A stretch of DNA of 64,000 nt from the NCBI RefSeq assembly GCF_018613605.1, contig NZ_JAGGPU010000014.1:1-64000 (forward strand), read 5' to 3'. Below are positions 54,202 through 62,369 of the stretch, piece after piece (the stretch's first letter is position 1; every line of letters begins with the position of its first letter). Both the position numbers and the translations under genes were made by a program. Source of the stretch: Pedobacter sp. ISL-64. Its GTDB lineage: Bacteria; Bacteroidota; Bacteroidia; Sphingobacteriales; Sphingobacteriaceae. Under the pieces are notes generated by a model. It searched no databases and had not been told where the DNA came from. It saw nothing but the letters and a program-made list of their open reading frames with translations.

Positions 54202-55197
54202 ATGTCACAGGGTTCGAATTTCGTAGATTATGTAAAAATTTGTTGCCGTTCTGGTAAGGGCGGGGCAGGTTCGGCACATTTACATCGTGATATTTTAACA
54301 TCAATGGGTGGCCCCGATGGTGGTGATGGCGGTCGTGGTGGCCACATTATCGTTAAAGGCAGTATCCATATCTGGACATTATTGCACCTTAAATACCGTA
54401 AGCACATTATTGCTGAAGATGGAGGAGCAGGCGGTAGTTCCCATAAATTCGGTAAACAAGGTAAGGATGAAATCCTGGAGGTTCCGCTTGGTACCATTGC
54501 TAAAGATGCTGAAACTGGAGAAATCCTTTTCGAAATTACCAAAGATGGCGAGACTAAGATTTTAACAGCTGGTGGCCGTGGTGGCTTAGGGAATGCACAC
54601 TTTAAAAATTCGGTTCAGCAAACACCGCGTTTTGCACAACCGGGTGAGCAAGGACAAGAGGTTTGGAACATTTTAGAATTAAAAGTTTTGGCCGATGTTG
54701 GCTTGGTTGGTTTCCCAAATGCAGGAAAATCTACATTGCTTTCAGTAGTTTCGGCTGCTAAGCCAGAAATTGCAGATTATCCTTTTACCACCATTGTTCC
54801 TAATCTGGGTATTGTAAGTTACAGAGGTGGAAAATCTTTTGTAATGGCCGATATCCCTGGGATTATCGAAGGTGCGTCAAAAGGTAAAGGTTTAGGCTAT
54901 CGTTTCTTACGCCACATTGAACGTAACTCGGTATTGTTGTTCATGGTCCCGGCTGATACAAGCCGTTCAATTAAAGAAGAATACGAAATCCTTAAAAGCG
55001 AACTGGAATCTTACAATCCTGAATTAATGCAAAAACCGCATGTTTTAGCCATTACCAAATCAGATATGTTAGATGAAGAACTGATGGAAGAAATGAAGCA
55101 GGACCTGCCAAACATTCCATCTATATTTATTTCGTCAGTAGCTGAAAAAAATATTTTAGAGCTGAAAGATATGCTTTGGAAAGCAATTGAAGGATAA
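54202..55197 (+). CDS. obgE: Obg-family GTPase
   Basis: 331 residues. The glycine-rich Obg fold (1-160, with GGDGGRGGHIIVKG and AGGRGGLGNAHFKN) is followed by the GTPase domain: G1 GFPNAGKSTLL, G2 TT in YPFTTIVPN, G3 DIPGIIEGA and G4 TKSD. The C-terminal OCT domain is absent, as in other Bacteroidota. It acts in 50S ribosome assembly and the stringent response. Confidence 0.96.
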   Translation: MSQGSNFVDYVKICCRSGKGGAGSAHLHRDILTSMGGPDGGDGGRGGHIIVKGSIHIWTLLHLKYRKHIIAEDGGAGGSSHKFGKQGKDEILEVPLGTIAKDAETGEILFEITKDGETKILTAGGRGGLGNAHFKNSVQQTPRFAQPGEQGQEVWNILELKVLADVGLVGFPNAGKSTLLSVVSAAKPEIADYPFTTIVPNLGIVSYRGGKSFVMADIPGIIEGASKGKGLGYRFLRHIERNSVLLFMVPADTSRSIKEEYEILKSELESYNPELMQKPHVLAITKSDMLDEELMEEMKQDLPNIPSIFISSVAEKNILELKDMLWKAIEG

Positions 55198-55200
55198 AGC

Positions 55201-55271
55201 AGTTCATTAGTTCAATGATCAGTTGTTTATTAGTTTCTACTCCTGACTAATGACCAGCGAACTAATGAACT
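55201..55271. repeat. 13-bp perfect inverted repeat between convergent genes
   Basis: AGTTCATTAGTTC (55201-55213) is mirrored by GAACTAATGAACT (55259-55271) with a 45-base loop holding related partial copies (GACTAATGACC). It sits between obgE and the ydcF-like gene and could act as a two-way terminator, although no T run is present. Confidence 0.6.
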
Positions 55272-55281
55272 ATTAACCAAA

Positions 55282-56028
55282 CTAGGCTCTCAAACCATCT
55301 ACTGCCAAACCAATCCATTCTTTAAATAACATTTCCCATATGCCTAATGCACTGGTATTTGGGGTGATGATATTACTTAAGTTGAATTCGGTATCTCCAG
55401 AAAAATTTGTTGGGTAATATTCAATTTTCTGTTTGGCTTGTTTATCAAAAATCAGTTTTGCCCTTGGGATGTGCCATGCACTGGTAATCACCAAAATTTT
55501 AGCTTTAGGCTTGCTTTTCTCAATCAGTGCCAGGCTGTACTTGGCATTTTCGATGGTATTTCTGCTTTGGTTTTCAATTATGATTGCAGAATCAGGAATT
55601 CCGATCAGTTTTAAGTACTGAATGGCTAAATCAGCTTCTTTAATTTTTCGGTCTATTAAATTTGCGCTCCCACCGCTAAGTAGTATCTACTTAATCTGTC
55701 CTTTTTTATAAAGTGCGATTGCTTGGAATAATCTATCTCCAGCCCAATTAAAAGCAATTTCATTATTTCGTTTGTTTAAACCAGAGAAGCCCCCAAGTAC
55801 TATTCCGACATCGAATTTACCTGCCCTGGGATAGTCAGCTTCATAACTGTTTATTATTTTTCCAACAATAAAGCCATTAGAGAAAAAGAAGAAAATAATC
55901 AAAATACAGATTAAATATCTTTTCCTTTGTTTAGATTGTTTTGATGCAATTGCAAAAATCAAAAGCACAAAAATCCACACTATAGGTTTAATGAGGAAAA
56001 GCAAAATCTTTGAGAGGATAAAAATCAT
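55282..56028 (-). pseudogene. YdcF/SanA-like DUF218 protein with one in-frame amber stop
   Basis: The minus-strand frame is continuous for 249 codons except for a TAG at 55687-55689. The first part (113 residues) has two membrane segments (LFLIKPIVWIFVLLIF and YLICILIIFFFFSNGFIVG), then DVGIVLGGFSGLNK and RLFQAIALYKKGQIK. After the TAG it goes on ILLSGGSANLIDRK, IENQSRNTIENAKYS, LVITSAWHIPRAK and ends AVDGLRA, matching the DUF218 order. The stop replaces one codon in KxKxILLSGG. DUF218 proteins act in envelope metabolism and are thought to bind nucleotide or sugar ligands. Either a recent nonsense mutation or suppression is involved. Confidence 0.85.
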
Positions 56029-56074
56029 ATACAGATATTATCCTGTAAAACTAAGAAATTACCTTAGCAATGCC

Positions 56075-56176
56075 GTCATTTCGAGTGGAGTGCAGCGCAG
56101 TAGAGAACCACAATTGTTCAGCTAAGCTAAATCTATTATAGATATCTCCATTCCACTGCGTTTCAGTCGAGATGAC
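56075..56176. repeat. Intergenic palindromic repeat (GTCATTTCGAG type)
   Basis: GTCATTTCGAGTGGAGTGC at 56075 is mirrored by sequence ending CAGTCGAGATGAC at 56176, with GATATCTCC between. This ~100-bp imperfect hairpin belongs to a kind seen many times between genes in related Bacteroidota genomes. Confidence 0.7.
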
Positions 56177-56203
56177 GACTTTTCTTTTATACATTTAAGT
56201 TTT

Positions 56204-56569
56204 TCATCCTTGGCCTTCTTGTACCTGGCCATTTTCGTGCGCATTTTCTAAAATTTCCTGCACATCCGATTTACGTTTTTTAACAACCTTATGTTTAAAG
56301 TGTGGCACTTCATGTTCGATAATATCTTCTTCGATGGCTTCTACACCAAAAACCTTCTCTTTTAAAAGATTGTATTTGTCTTGAAAGCCGTAACGTAGAT
56401 TTTTAGCTCCGCCAACAATTTTTCCACGGGTACCTGCGCCGCTATCAGGAGCAAATAAAATACTAATAACTGCGCCCGCCGCTAAACCAGCAACTAAGGC
56501 CAGTGCTATTTTTGCACTGTTATCCGATTCGTGCTTTAAATATTTTCCGATTAACTTTCTGTATTTCAT
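56204..56569 (-). CDS. YtxH domain-containing protein
   Basis: 121 residues. A membrane or membrane-associated helix (~20-42, KIALALVAGLAAGAVISILF) with the YtxH signature LFAPDSGAGTRGKI is followed by a helical, charged tail. YtxH proteins are small general-stress or envelope-associated proteins; the role is not known. It is transcribed toward the ydcF-like gene. Confidence 0.85.
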   Translation of the reverse strand: MKYRKLIGKYLKHESDNSAKIALALVAGLAAGAVISILFAPDSGAGTRGKIVGGAKNLRYGFQDKYNLLKEKVFGVEAIEEDIIEHEVPHFKHKVVKKRKSDVQEILENAHENGQVQEGQG

Positions 56570-56962
56570 AACGTAGCATTTTTAAAAAGAACAAATGCAG
56601 GGTTATAATGTTTGGATGTTTTTTGATTTGGAAAGCAAGTGCAGTACTTTTTGGAAAAGCAGTCCCGCTTCTGCTCCGATGAAACCTGTGAAACAAGCAA
56701 GCACACCATAAAACAACAAAAATAAGTGCTTAAATCGGGAGCATTCGCTAAAATGAGGTTTAGGTGGCAATGCTGTTGGTAAGGAGCAATAAAGAAATCT
56801 TAAAATTAATGTATCTATATTGATAGGACCTAAGTACGGGCCGCAGCGAAAGGCAAGACTGCAACAGTCATGAAATTGCGACATCCGGTTTTCAAAAAAA
56901 GACCAGACTTTTACCTAAGTTTAAAGTTAAAGCACAATATTTGGGATACTAAAACTAATTAT
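56570..56962. other. 393-bp gap, nothing recognised
   Basis: The gap holds a minus-strand open frame (56603-56884) without family resemblance, judged spurious. No hairpin or repeat of note. Promoters for the divergent flanking genes are expected here. Confidence 0.4.
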
Positions 56963-57343
56963 ATGGTAAAAGCGACAATAAATAAAGAGCATTATGCATG
57001 TTCTGTAACAAATGGTTCTCATGATATTATAGTAGACGAACCTTTAGAATTGGGTGGTACACATAAAGGCTTTGCCCCAAAAGGATTGTTAATGGCCTCT
57101 TTAGCATCGTGTGTAGCCATTACCTTAAGAATGTATGCCGATAGAAAGGAATGGCCAATTGATAGAATTGAGGTAGAAGTAAATATTGATACCGAAAATG
57201 GGGAAACCATATTTTTTGAAGAAATTGTATGTACAGGAATACTTACCGAAGAACAAAAAATCAGATTGGAAGAAATTGCCGCAAAATGCCCGGTAAGCAA
57301 AATTTTGGCCGCTGGTCACGAAATCAGATCGAAGGTACTTTAA
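56963..57343 (+). CDS. OsmC-family protein
   Basis: 126 residues from the ATG at 56963 (MVKATINKEHYACSV); the frame is open further upstream to 56870 but those residues do not fit the family. OsmC motifs: GGTHKGFAPKGLLMASLASC with the first redox cysteine, VEVNIDTENGE, and the second conserved cysteine in CPVSKIL. OsmC/Ohr proteins reduce organic hydroperoxides using the two cysteines. Confidence 0.88.
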   Translation: MVKATINKEHYACSVTNGSHDIIVDEPLELGGTHKGFAPKGLLMASLASCVAITLRMYADRKEWPIDRIEVEVNIDTENGETIFFEEIVCTGILTEEQKIRLEEIAAKCPVSKILAAGHEIRSKVL

Positions 57344-57434
57344 TGCTAACGGTGCAAAACTCGTTTATACATTGATAAAAAGCTTTAATATCTTTGTCAA
57401 AACCCAAGCGTTCGCTGTGGTAAAAAAATAATTT

Positions 57435-58688
57435 ATGCCTACCGAAATAAAATGCCCCAACTGTGCCCATGTTTTTCCGATGGAAGAAGCCATGGCAGAA
57501 GATTATAAGAAAGAGTTACGTGAGAAAGCGGCTGCTTATGCAAGGCAGAAAGATGAAGAATATCAACGTAAACTGCAAATTTTCGAATCAGAAAAACAAC
57601 AGCAATTGAAAGCTTTTGATGCTAAACTTGCTGAAGAGAAAACCAAGCTTAAGGATAATCTGGAGGAAAACCTGCGTAAAAGCATTTCGGCCGATTTTGA
57701 AACCAAATTGCAAATGTTGGAGGGCAATGCGAAAGATAATGCTGAAAAACTAAAGTTGGCCCGCGAAAAGGAACTGGAGTTTTTACGCCGTGAGGAAAGC
57801 CTTAAAATAAAGGAAGAAGAAATGGAACTTGCCTTTCAACGTAAAATGCAAGAGCAGCGTAATGAGTTGGTAGAACAGATCCGTAAACAAGAGGCAGAAA
57901 AAAATAGTATTAAAGATACTGAACACCAATTGCGTTTAAAAGAATTGGAAAAACAGCTCGACGACCAGAAAAAACTGGCCGAAGAAATGAAACGTAAGGC
58001 TGAGCAAGGTAGTATGCAATTGCAGGGCGAAGTACAAGAACTGATTTTAGAAGAATTACTTCGTACCAATTATCCTTTCGATTTAATTGAAGAAGTTGGC
58101 AAAGGAGTGCGTGGTGCAGATTGTGTACAGGTGGTACGCAATCAATTTGGACAGGAATGCGGTAAAATTATTTACGAAAGCAAGCGTACCAAAGATTTTG
58201 GTGGCGATTGGATCGAAAAACTGAAGAAAGATATGCGGAGTATGGGTATTGATGTAGCGGTAATCGTAAGTCAATGTTACCCAAAAGGAATGGATTGTTT
58301 CGGGCAGCGCGATGGGGTTTGGATTTGCTCTTTCGAAGAAGTAAATGCTGTAGCATATGTGTTGCGCGAAGGTATTTTGCGCTTGGCAGGTGCAGTAAAA
58401 TCGCAGGAAAACCGCGGCGAAAAAATGCACATGCTTTACGATTATTTAATGGGTGCAGAGTTTTCAGAACAATGGAAAGCCATTAGGGAAGGTTTTATGA
58501 GTATGAAACTATCCATACAACGCGAGCGTGATGCGATGGAACGCTTATGGAAAGCACGTGAAAAGCAGCTAGAAAAAGTATTGTTAAATGCGACCCATAT
58601 ACGCGGTTCTATAGAAGGTATTGCGGGTAGCGATAGTGTGCAGCTGAGCTTAACGGATGAGGATGATGATACCTTGCTTTTAGAGTAA
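57435..58688 (+). CDS. DUF2130 protein with long coiled coil
   Basis: 417 residues. The N-terminus has a zinc-ribbon-like start (MPTEIKCPNCAHVFP) with CxxC, then a coiled coil (~20-200) and a conserved C-terminal block (VQELILEELLRTNYPFDLIE, GKIIYESKRTKDFGGDWIEK and VAVIVSQCYPKGMDC) that identifies DUF2130. The block resembles a PD-(D/E)xK nuclease-like fold, with E and K in IIYESKRTKDF; the activity is not established. Confidence 0.85.
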   Translation: MPTEIKCPNCAHVFPMEEAMAEDYKKELREKAAAYARQKDEEYQRKLQIFESEKQQQLKAFDAKLAEEKTKLKDNLEENLRKSISADFETKLQMLEGNAKDNAEKLKLAREKELEFLRREESLKIKEEEMELAFQRKMQEQRNELVEQIRKQEAEKNSIKDTEHQLRLKELEKQLDDQKKLAEEMKRKAEQGSMQLQGEVQELILEELLRTNYPFDLIEEVGKGVRGADCVQVVRNQFGQECGKIIYESKRTKDFGGDWIEKLKKDMRSMGIDVAVIVSQCYPKGMDCFGQRDGVWICSFEEVNAVAYVLREGILRLAGAVKSQENRGEKMHMLYDYLMGAEFSEQWKAIREGFMSMKLSIQRERDAMERLWKAREKQLEKVLLNATHIRGSIEGIAGSDSVQLSLTDEDDDTLLLE

Positions 58689-58729
58689 GTTATATTATTG
58701 TCATCATGCCTGATTTATACATCGAATCG

Positions 58730-58930
58730 TCATCCTGAATTTGTTTCGGGATCTATTTTGAATGACCGACGTTGCTCATCACCAGGTGTGAACTGCAAGC
58801 TACCAGCTTATTTGGGCGTTCCCCAATCCCGTAAAAAACGGGAAAAGGGGCGGGCTTTTCAGGGCTACGCTTCGCTTCGGTACCGATGAAGAATCGGTAC
58901 TAAACCCTTACAATCCCTAACGCAGATATA
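58730..58930. repeat. Intergenic repeats with nested hairpins
   Basis: GTCATCCTGAATTTGTTTCG near 58731 is a common Bacteroidota intergenic repeat. From 58813 follows a GGGCGTTCCCC element with two hairpins: TCCCGT/ACGGGA (58827-58843) and GTACCGAT/ATCGGTAC (58880-58900). Similar elements are frequent in related genomes. No coding sense; an ORF of 63 residues here is spurious. Confidence 0.55.
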
Positions 58931-59074
58931 CAGCGAATGGTAAGGATACGAAGTAATACTTCCGGAATGTTTTTTTAAAGCCAATTAACAATACTGGGCT
59001 TGTTATTAGGTTCAAACCAAAACATACAAGTTCTAATGTGATATAAATAGTAATAACAATAAATAAATGATAAC

Positions 59075-61219
59075 ATGAATAAAAAACCTAACCAATCCTT
59101 TAACCGCTCTAAAATCCTTACTTTAATATGCACTTTACTATTTTTTGGGAATGTTTTCGGGAACGTTCCCGAAAAGGGTTTGAAGTCGCCGGATGGCAAT
59201 TTAGTAGCCAGTTTTGCTTTGGCCGAAGGGGGAGTGCCAACCTATAGCTTAAGGTACAAAGGAAAAGACGTTATTAAAGTCAGCAAACTGGGGCTTGAAC
59301 TTAAAGATGGTAAATCTTTAATGAACGGTTTTGCCATAACCGATATTAAAACCAGTACTTTTAACGAAACCTGGAAACCGGTTTGGGGCGAAGTAAAAGA
59401 AATTGTAAATCATTACAACGAACTGGCGGTAACTTTAACGCAAAAAGAAACTAACCGCTATATCGTTGTGCGGTTACGTTTGTTTAACGATGGCTTGGGT
59501 TTTAGATATGAATTTCCTGAACAAAAAAACTTAGATTATTTCGTAATTAAAGAAGAGAAAACCCAGTTTGCCTTAGCTGGCGATCATAAAGCATTTTGGC
59601 TTCCTGGCGATTATGATACACAGGAATACAGTACGGTAACCTCAAACTTATCAGAAGTACGCAGTAAAATGAAAGCTGCGGTTACACCAAATGCGTCACA
59701 AACTACTTTCTCACCAACAGGTTTACAAACGCCTTTAATGATGAAGAGTAAAGATGGTTTGTACATCAATATCCATGAAGCGGCATTGATCAACTATTCG
59801 CTAATGTCGTTAAATCTCGACGATAAAAATATGGTTTTAGAATCGTGGCTAACGCCAGATGCAGTTGGCGATAAAGGTTATTTGCAGGCACCCTGTTTAT
59901 CGCCCTGGAGAACCATTATTGTGAGTGATAAAGCAGATGACATTTTAACCTCAAAGCTAACCTATAACTTAAACGAGCCAACAAAATTTAAAGATGTATC
60001 GTGGATAAAGCCAACCAAGTATGTAGGTGTTTGGTGGGAAATGATTACAGGTAAAAGTACCTGGGCCTATAATGATTTAACCAGCGTACAGTTGGGTGTA
60101 ACCGATTATGCTAAAACGAAACCTAACGGAAAACATGCTGCAAATACCGCACACGTAAAAGAATACATCGATTTCGCTGCTAAGAATGGTTTAGATGCTG
60201 TTTTAGTTGAAGGCTGGAACGAAGGCTGGGAGGATTGGTTTGGTAAAACAAAAGATTATGTGTTTGATTTTGTAACGCCCTATCCCGATTTCGATGTAAA
60301 AGAATTACGCCGTTACGCCGCAAGCAAAGGCATTAAAATGATTATGCACCACGAAACTTCTTCGTCTGTACGTAATTATGAGCGCCATTTAGATACTGCC
60401 TACAAATTTATGAAAGCCAATGGTTACGACGCCGTTAAAAGCGGTTATGTAGGCAATATGATCCCAAGAGGAGAGCATCATTATGGCCAGTGGTTAAACA
60501 ATCATTACCTATATGCCATCCAAAAAGCAGCTGATTATAAAATTATGGTGAATGCACATGAGGCTGTTCGCCCAACAGGCCTGGCGCGTACTTATCCGAA
60601 CTTAATTGGAAACGAATCGGCAAGGGGAACCGAATATGAAGCTTTTGGAGGTAACAATGCCGATCATACTACCATTTTGCCCTTTACACGTTTAATAGGC
60701 GGGCCAATGGATTATACTCCGGGTATTTTCGAAACTAAAGTAAGTGCTTACAATCCTGAAAACACTTCTTTTGTGCACAGCACACTGGCCCGCCAGTTAG
60801 CACTTTATGTTACCATGTACAGTCCGCTGCAAATGGCTGCCGATTTACCTGAAACGTATAACAAGTATATGGATGCTTTTCAGTTTATTAAAGATGTGGC
60901 TGTAGATTGGGACGATACCAAAGTTTTAGAAGCAGAGCCAGGCGATTATATCACTTTTGCGCGTAAGGCGAAAGGTAAAAACAACTGGTTTGTTGGCCGC
61001 ACCAATGATGAAGTGGCCCGTACCTCTAAAATCGATTTTAGCTTTTTGGATCCTGGTAAAAAATATACGGCAACCATTTATGCTGATGCAAAGGATGCAA
61101 ATTATGAAACGAATCCTAAAGCCTATACCATTCACAAAATGGAGGTAACCAATAAAACTAAATTAGCTCAATATTGCGCACCGGGTGGGGGATACGCGAT
61201 TAGCATAATGGCGAAATAA
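59075..61219 (+). CDS. GH97 family glycosidase, SusB-like
   Basis: 714 residues with a signal peptide (ends VFGNV). GH97 plan: N-terminal beta-sandwich (~30-270; SPDGNLVASFALAEGGVPTY, TNRYIVVRLRLFNDGLGFR), a catalytic barrel (VLVEGWNEGWEDWF; KMIMHHETSSSVRNYERH; KSGYVGNMIPRGEHHYGQW) and a C-terminal beta domain. In the family, the inverting alpha-glucosidases lack the nucleophile aspartate found in the retaining alpha-galactosidases; the Gly in KSGYVG at that region is compatible with the inverting type. No SusCD is nearby, so it is an isolated enzyme acting on alpha-glucosides. The 22-bp palindrome at 59154 lies inside its signal-peptide region. Confidence 0.92.
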   Translation: MNKKPNQSFNRSKILTLICTLLFFGNVFGNVPEKGLKSPDGNLVASFALAEGGVPTYSLRYKGKDVIKVSKLGLELKDGKSLMNGFAITDIKTSTFNETWKPVWGEVKEIVNHYNELAVTLTQKETNRYIVVRLRLFNDGLGFRYEFPEQKNLDYFVIKEEKTQFALAGDHKAFWLPGDYDTQEYSTVTSNLSEVRSKMKAAVTPNASQTTFSPTGLQTPLMMKSKDGLYINIHEAALINYSLMSLNLDDKNMVLESWLTPDAVGDKGYLQAPCLSPWRTIIVSDKADDILTSKLTYNLNEPTKFKDVSWIKPTKYVGVWWEMITGKSTWAYNDLTSVQLGVTDYAKTKPNGKHAANTAHVKEYIDFAAKNGLDAVLVEGWNEGWEDWFGKTKDYVFDFVTPYPDFDVKELRRYAASKGIKMIMHHETSSSVRNYERHLDTAYKFMKANGYDAVKSGYVGNMIPRGEHHYGQWLNNHYLYAIQKAADYKIMVNAHEAVRPTGLARTYPNLIGNESARGTEYEAFGGNNADHTTILPFTRLIGGPMDYTPGIFETKVSAYNPENTSFVHSTLARQLALYVTMYSPLQMAADLPETYNKYMDAFQFIKDVAVDWDDTKVLEAEPGDYITFARKAKGKNNWFVGRTNDEVARTSKIDFSFLDPGKKYTATIYADAKDANYETNPKAYTIHKMEVTNKTKLAQYCAPGGGYAISIMAK
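59154..59175. promoter_or_regulatory. 22-bp perfect palindrome inside the GH97 5' coding region
   Basis: The palindrome is centred on AACGTT and reads from TTTTCGGG to its mirror CCCGAAAA without any mismatch. It encodes the FGNVPEK junction between signal peptide and mature enzyme. Length and symmetry are like those of a LacI-type operator. It may also be a chance result of the repeated FGNV codons. Confidence 0.4.
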
Positions 61220-61313
61220 TTTTTGTTAGTGGCGTGAGTTTTTTTACCACAGATGGACACGGATAAACACAGATCAAATATCATCTAACAACTGTCATTA
61301 GACTAAATTTACT

Positions 61314-61683
61314 CTCTAGTCGTAGCGTCTCGCTACGACTTTTTTGTTGTTTGTAGATTACCGCAAAAAGGATCTAAACACGATGTTATCTATCAGTCAG
61401 ATGGTAACATCAGACCGCACGGAAATAGAAAAAATAAGTGATTTGCGGTAATCACTTTAAATCTGCGGAACTATTCTGGCGGTTAAATTTGTCGAACTCT
61501 CTAGTCGTAGCGTCTCGCTACGACTTTTTTGTTGTTTGTAGATTACCACAAAAAGGATCTAAACACGATGTTATCTATCAGTCAGATGGTAACATCAGAC
61601 TGCACGGAAATAGAAAAAATAAGCGATTTGCGGTAATCATCTTAAAATCTGCGGAACTATTCTGGCGGTTAAATTTGTCGAAT
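61314..61683 (+). repeat. 185-bp tandem duplication carrying terminator hairpins
   Basis: The segment beginning CTCTAGTCGTAGCG at 61314 recurs at 61499, period 185 bp, with only a few differences. Each copy begins with a hairpin, AGTCGTAGCG-TCT-CGCTACGACT plus a T run (61318-61345 and 61503-61530), and contains the inverted repeat GATTACCGCAAA/TTTGCGGTAATC, the second copy having one mismatch. An ORF across the copies (61438-61692) is spurious. Confidence 0.85.
61318..61345 (+). terminator. Terminator downstream of GH97 (first copy)
   Basis: A 10-bp stem AGTCGTAGCG/CGCTACGACT with a TCT loop is followed by a T run, about 100 bp after the GH97 stop. The duplicated copy at 61503-61530 is identical in the stem. 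Confidence 0.8.
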
Positions 61684-61783
61684 CTCCCTTAACAGATCAT
61701 AACAGCTGATTGAAGGAAAATATCTTATTTTATAATATCTTAGCAAAGACATTAAAACCAAGCAATTTTAACAAAATATTACC

Positions 61784-62260
61784 ATGCCCAGAACCAAAAA
61801 CCATATCGAACTTCAATTTTTAAGCGAACCCTCTGATGTTAATTATGGGGGTAAGGTACATGGTGGGATGATGATGAAATGGATCGATCAGGCTGCTTTT
61901 GCCTGTGCTTTACAATGGAGCCAGACTTATTGCGTAACAGTTTATGTTGGGGGAATCCGTTTTTTTCATCCTGTTCATATCGGGCACTTGGTTAAAATGG
62001 AAGCACGCATTATTTACACGGGTAAAACCAGCATGCATATTGCCGTTGATGCTTTTTCGAAACCAGTAGGGCAAACCGATTTTGTTAAAAATACACACTG
62101 TATTATTGTTTTTGTTGCAGTAGACGACGATGGGCAACCCAAAGCGATCCCGGCCTTTAAACCTAAAACCGAAAAAGAAATTGCCATGCATGGCTACGCC
62201 ATTAAATTAATGGAATTGCGTAAAAGCATTGATAAAGAGATGGAGCCGTATATAGTTTAG
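61784..62260 (+). CDS. Acyl-CoA thioesterase, hotdog fold
   Basis: 158 residues. The hotdog signatures are SEPSDVNYGGKVHGGMMMKW (helix start with the catalytic Asp region IDQAAFACA) and VYVGGIRFFHPVHIGHLVKM. This is the YciA/BACH-type acyl-CoA hydrolase group, which cuts acyl-CoA to free acid and CoA in the cytosol. A typical weak promoter region and the Bacteroidota intergenic repeat around 61.24 kb flank it. Substrate length not readable. Confidence 0.88.
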   Translation: MPRTKNHIELQFLSEPSDVNYGGKVHGGMMMKWIDQAAFACALQWSQTYCVTVYVGGIRFFHPVHIGHLVKMEARIIYTGKTSMHIAVDAFSKPVGQTDFVKNTHCIIVFVAVDDDGQPKAIPAFKPKTEKEIAMHGYAIKLMELRKSIDKEMEPYIV

Positions 62261-62369
62261 TACTGGACGGGTGGCGTTGCAATCGCCTATCATCCATTTT
62301 CTATCTTCCAAATTTCTTTGTGTCCTCTGCGTAAAACTTTGCGCCCTTTGCGGTTAAAAGAAATAGAAT

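Noticed and set aside
56603..56884. 93-residue minus-strand ORF with one hydrophobic stretch
   Set aside because: It has no family resemblance and its start overlaps the region upstream of the OsmC gene; composition does not look coding.
61236..61275. Stretch accacagatggacacggat, suggestive of a known intergenic repeat
   Set aside because: It is a frequent low-information intergenic phrase in many bacterial genomes (also the phrase near 62310, tgtcctctgcgtaaaac); nothing specific can be said.
61438..61692. 84-residue plus-strand ORF
   Set aside because: It reads through both copies of the 185-bp duplication, including a terminator hairpin.
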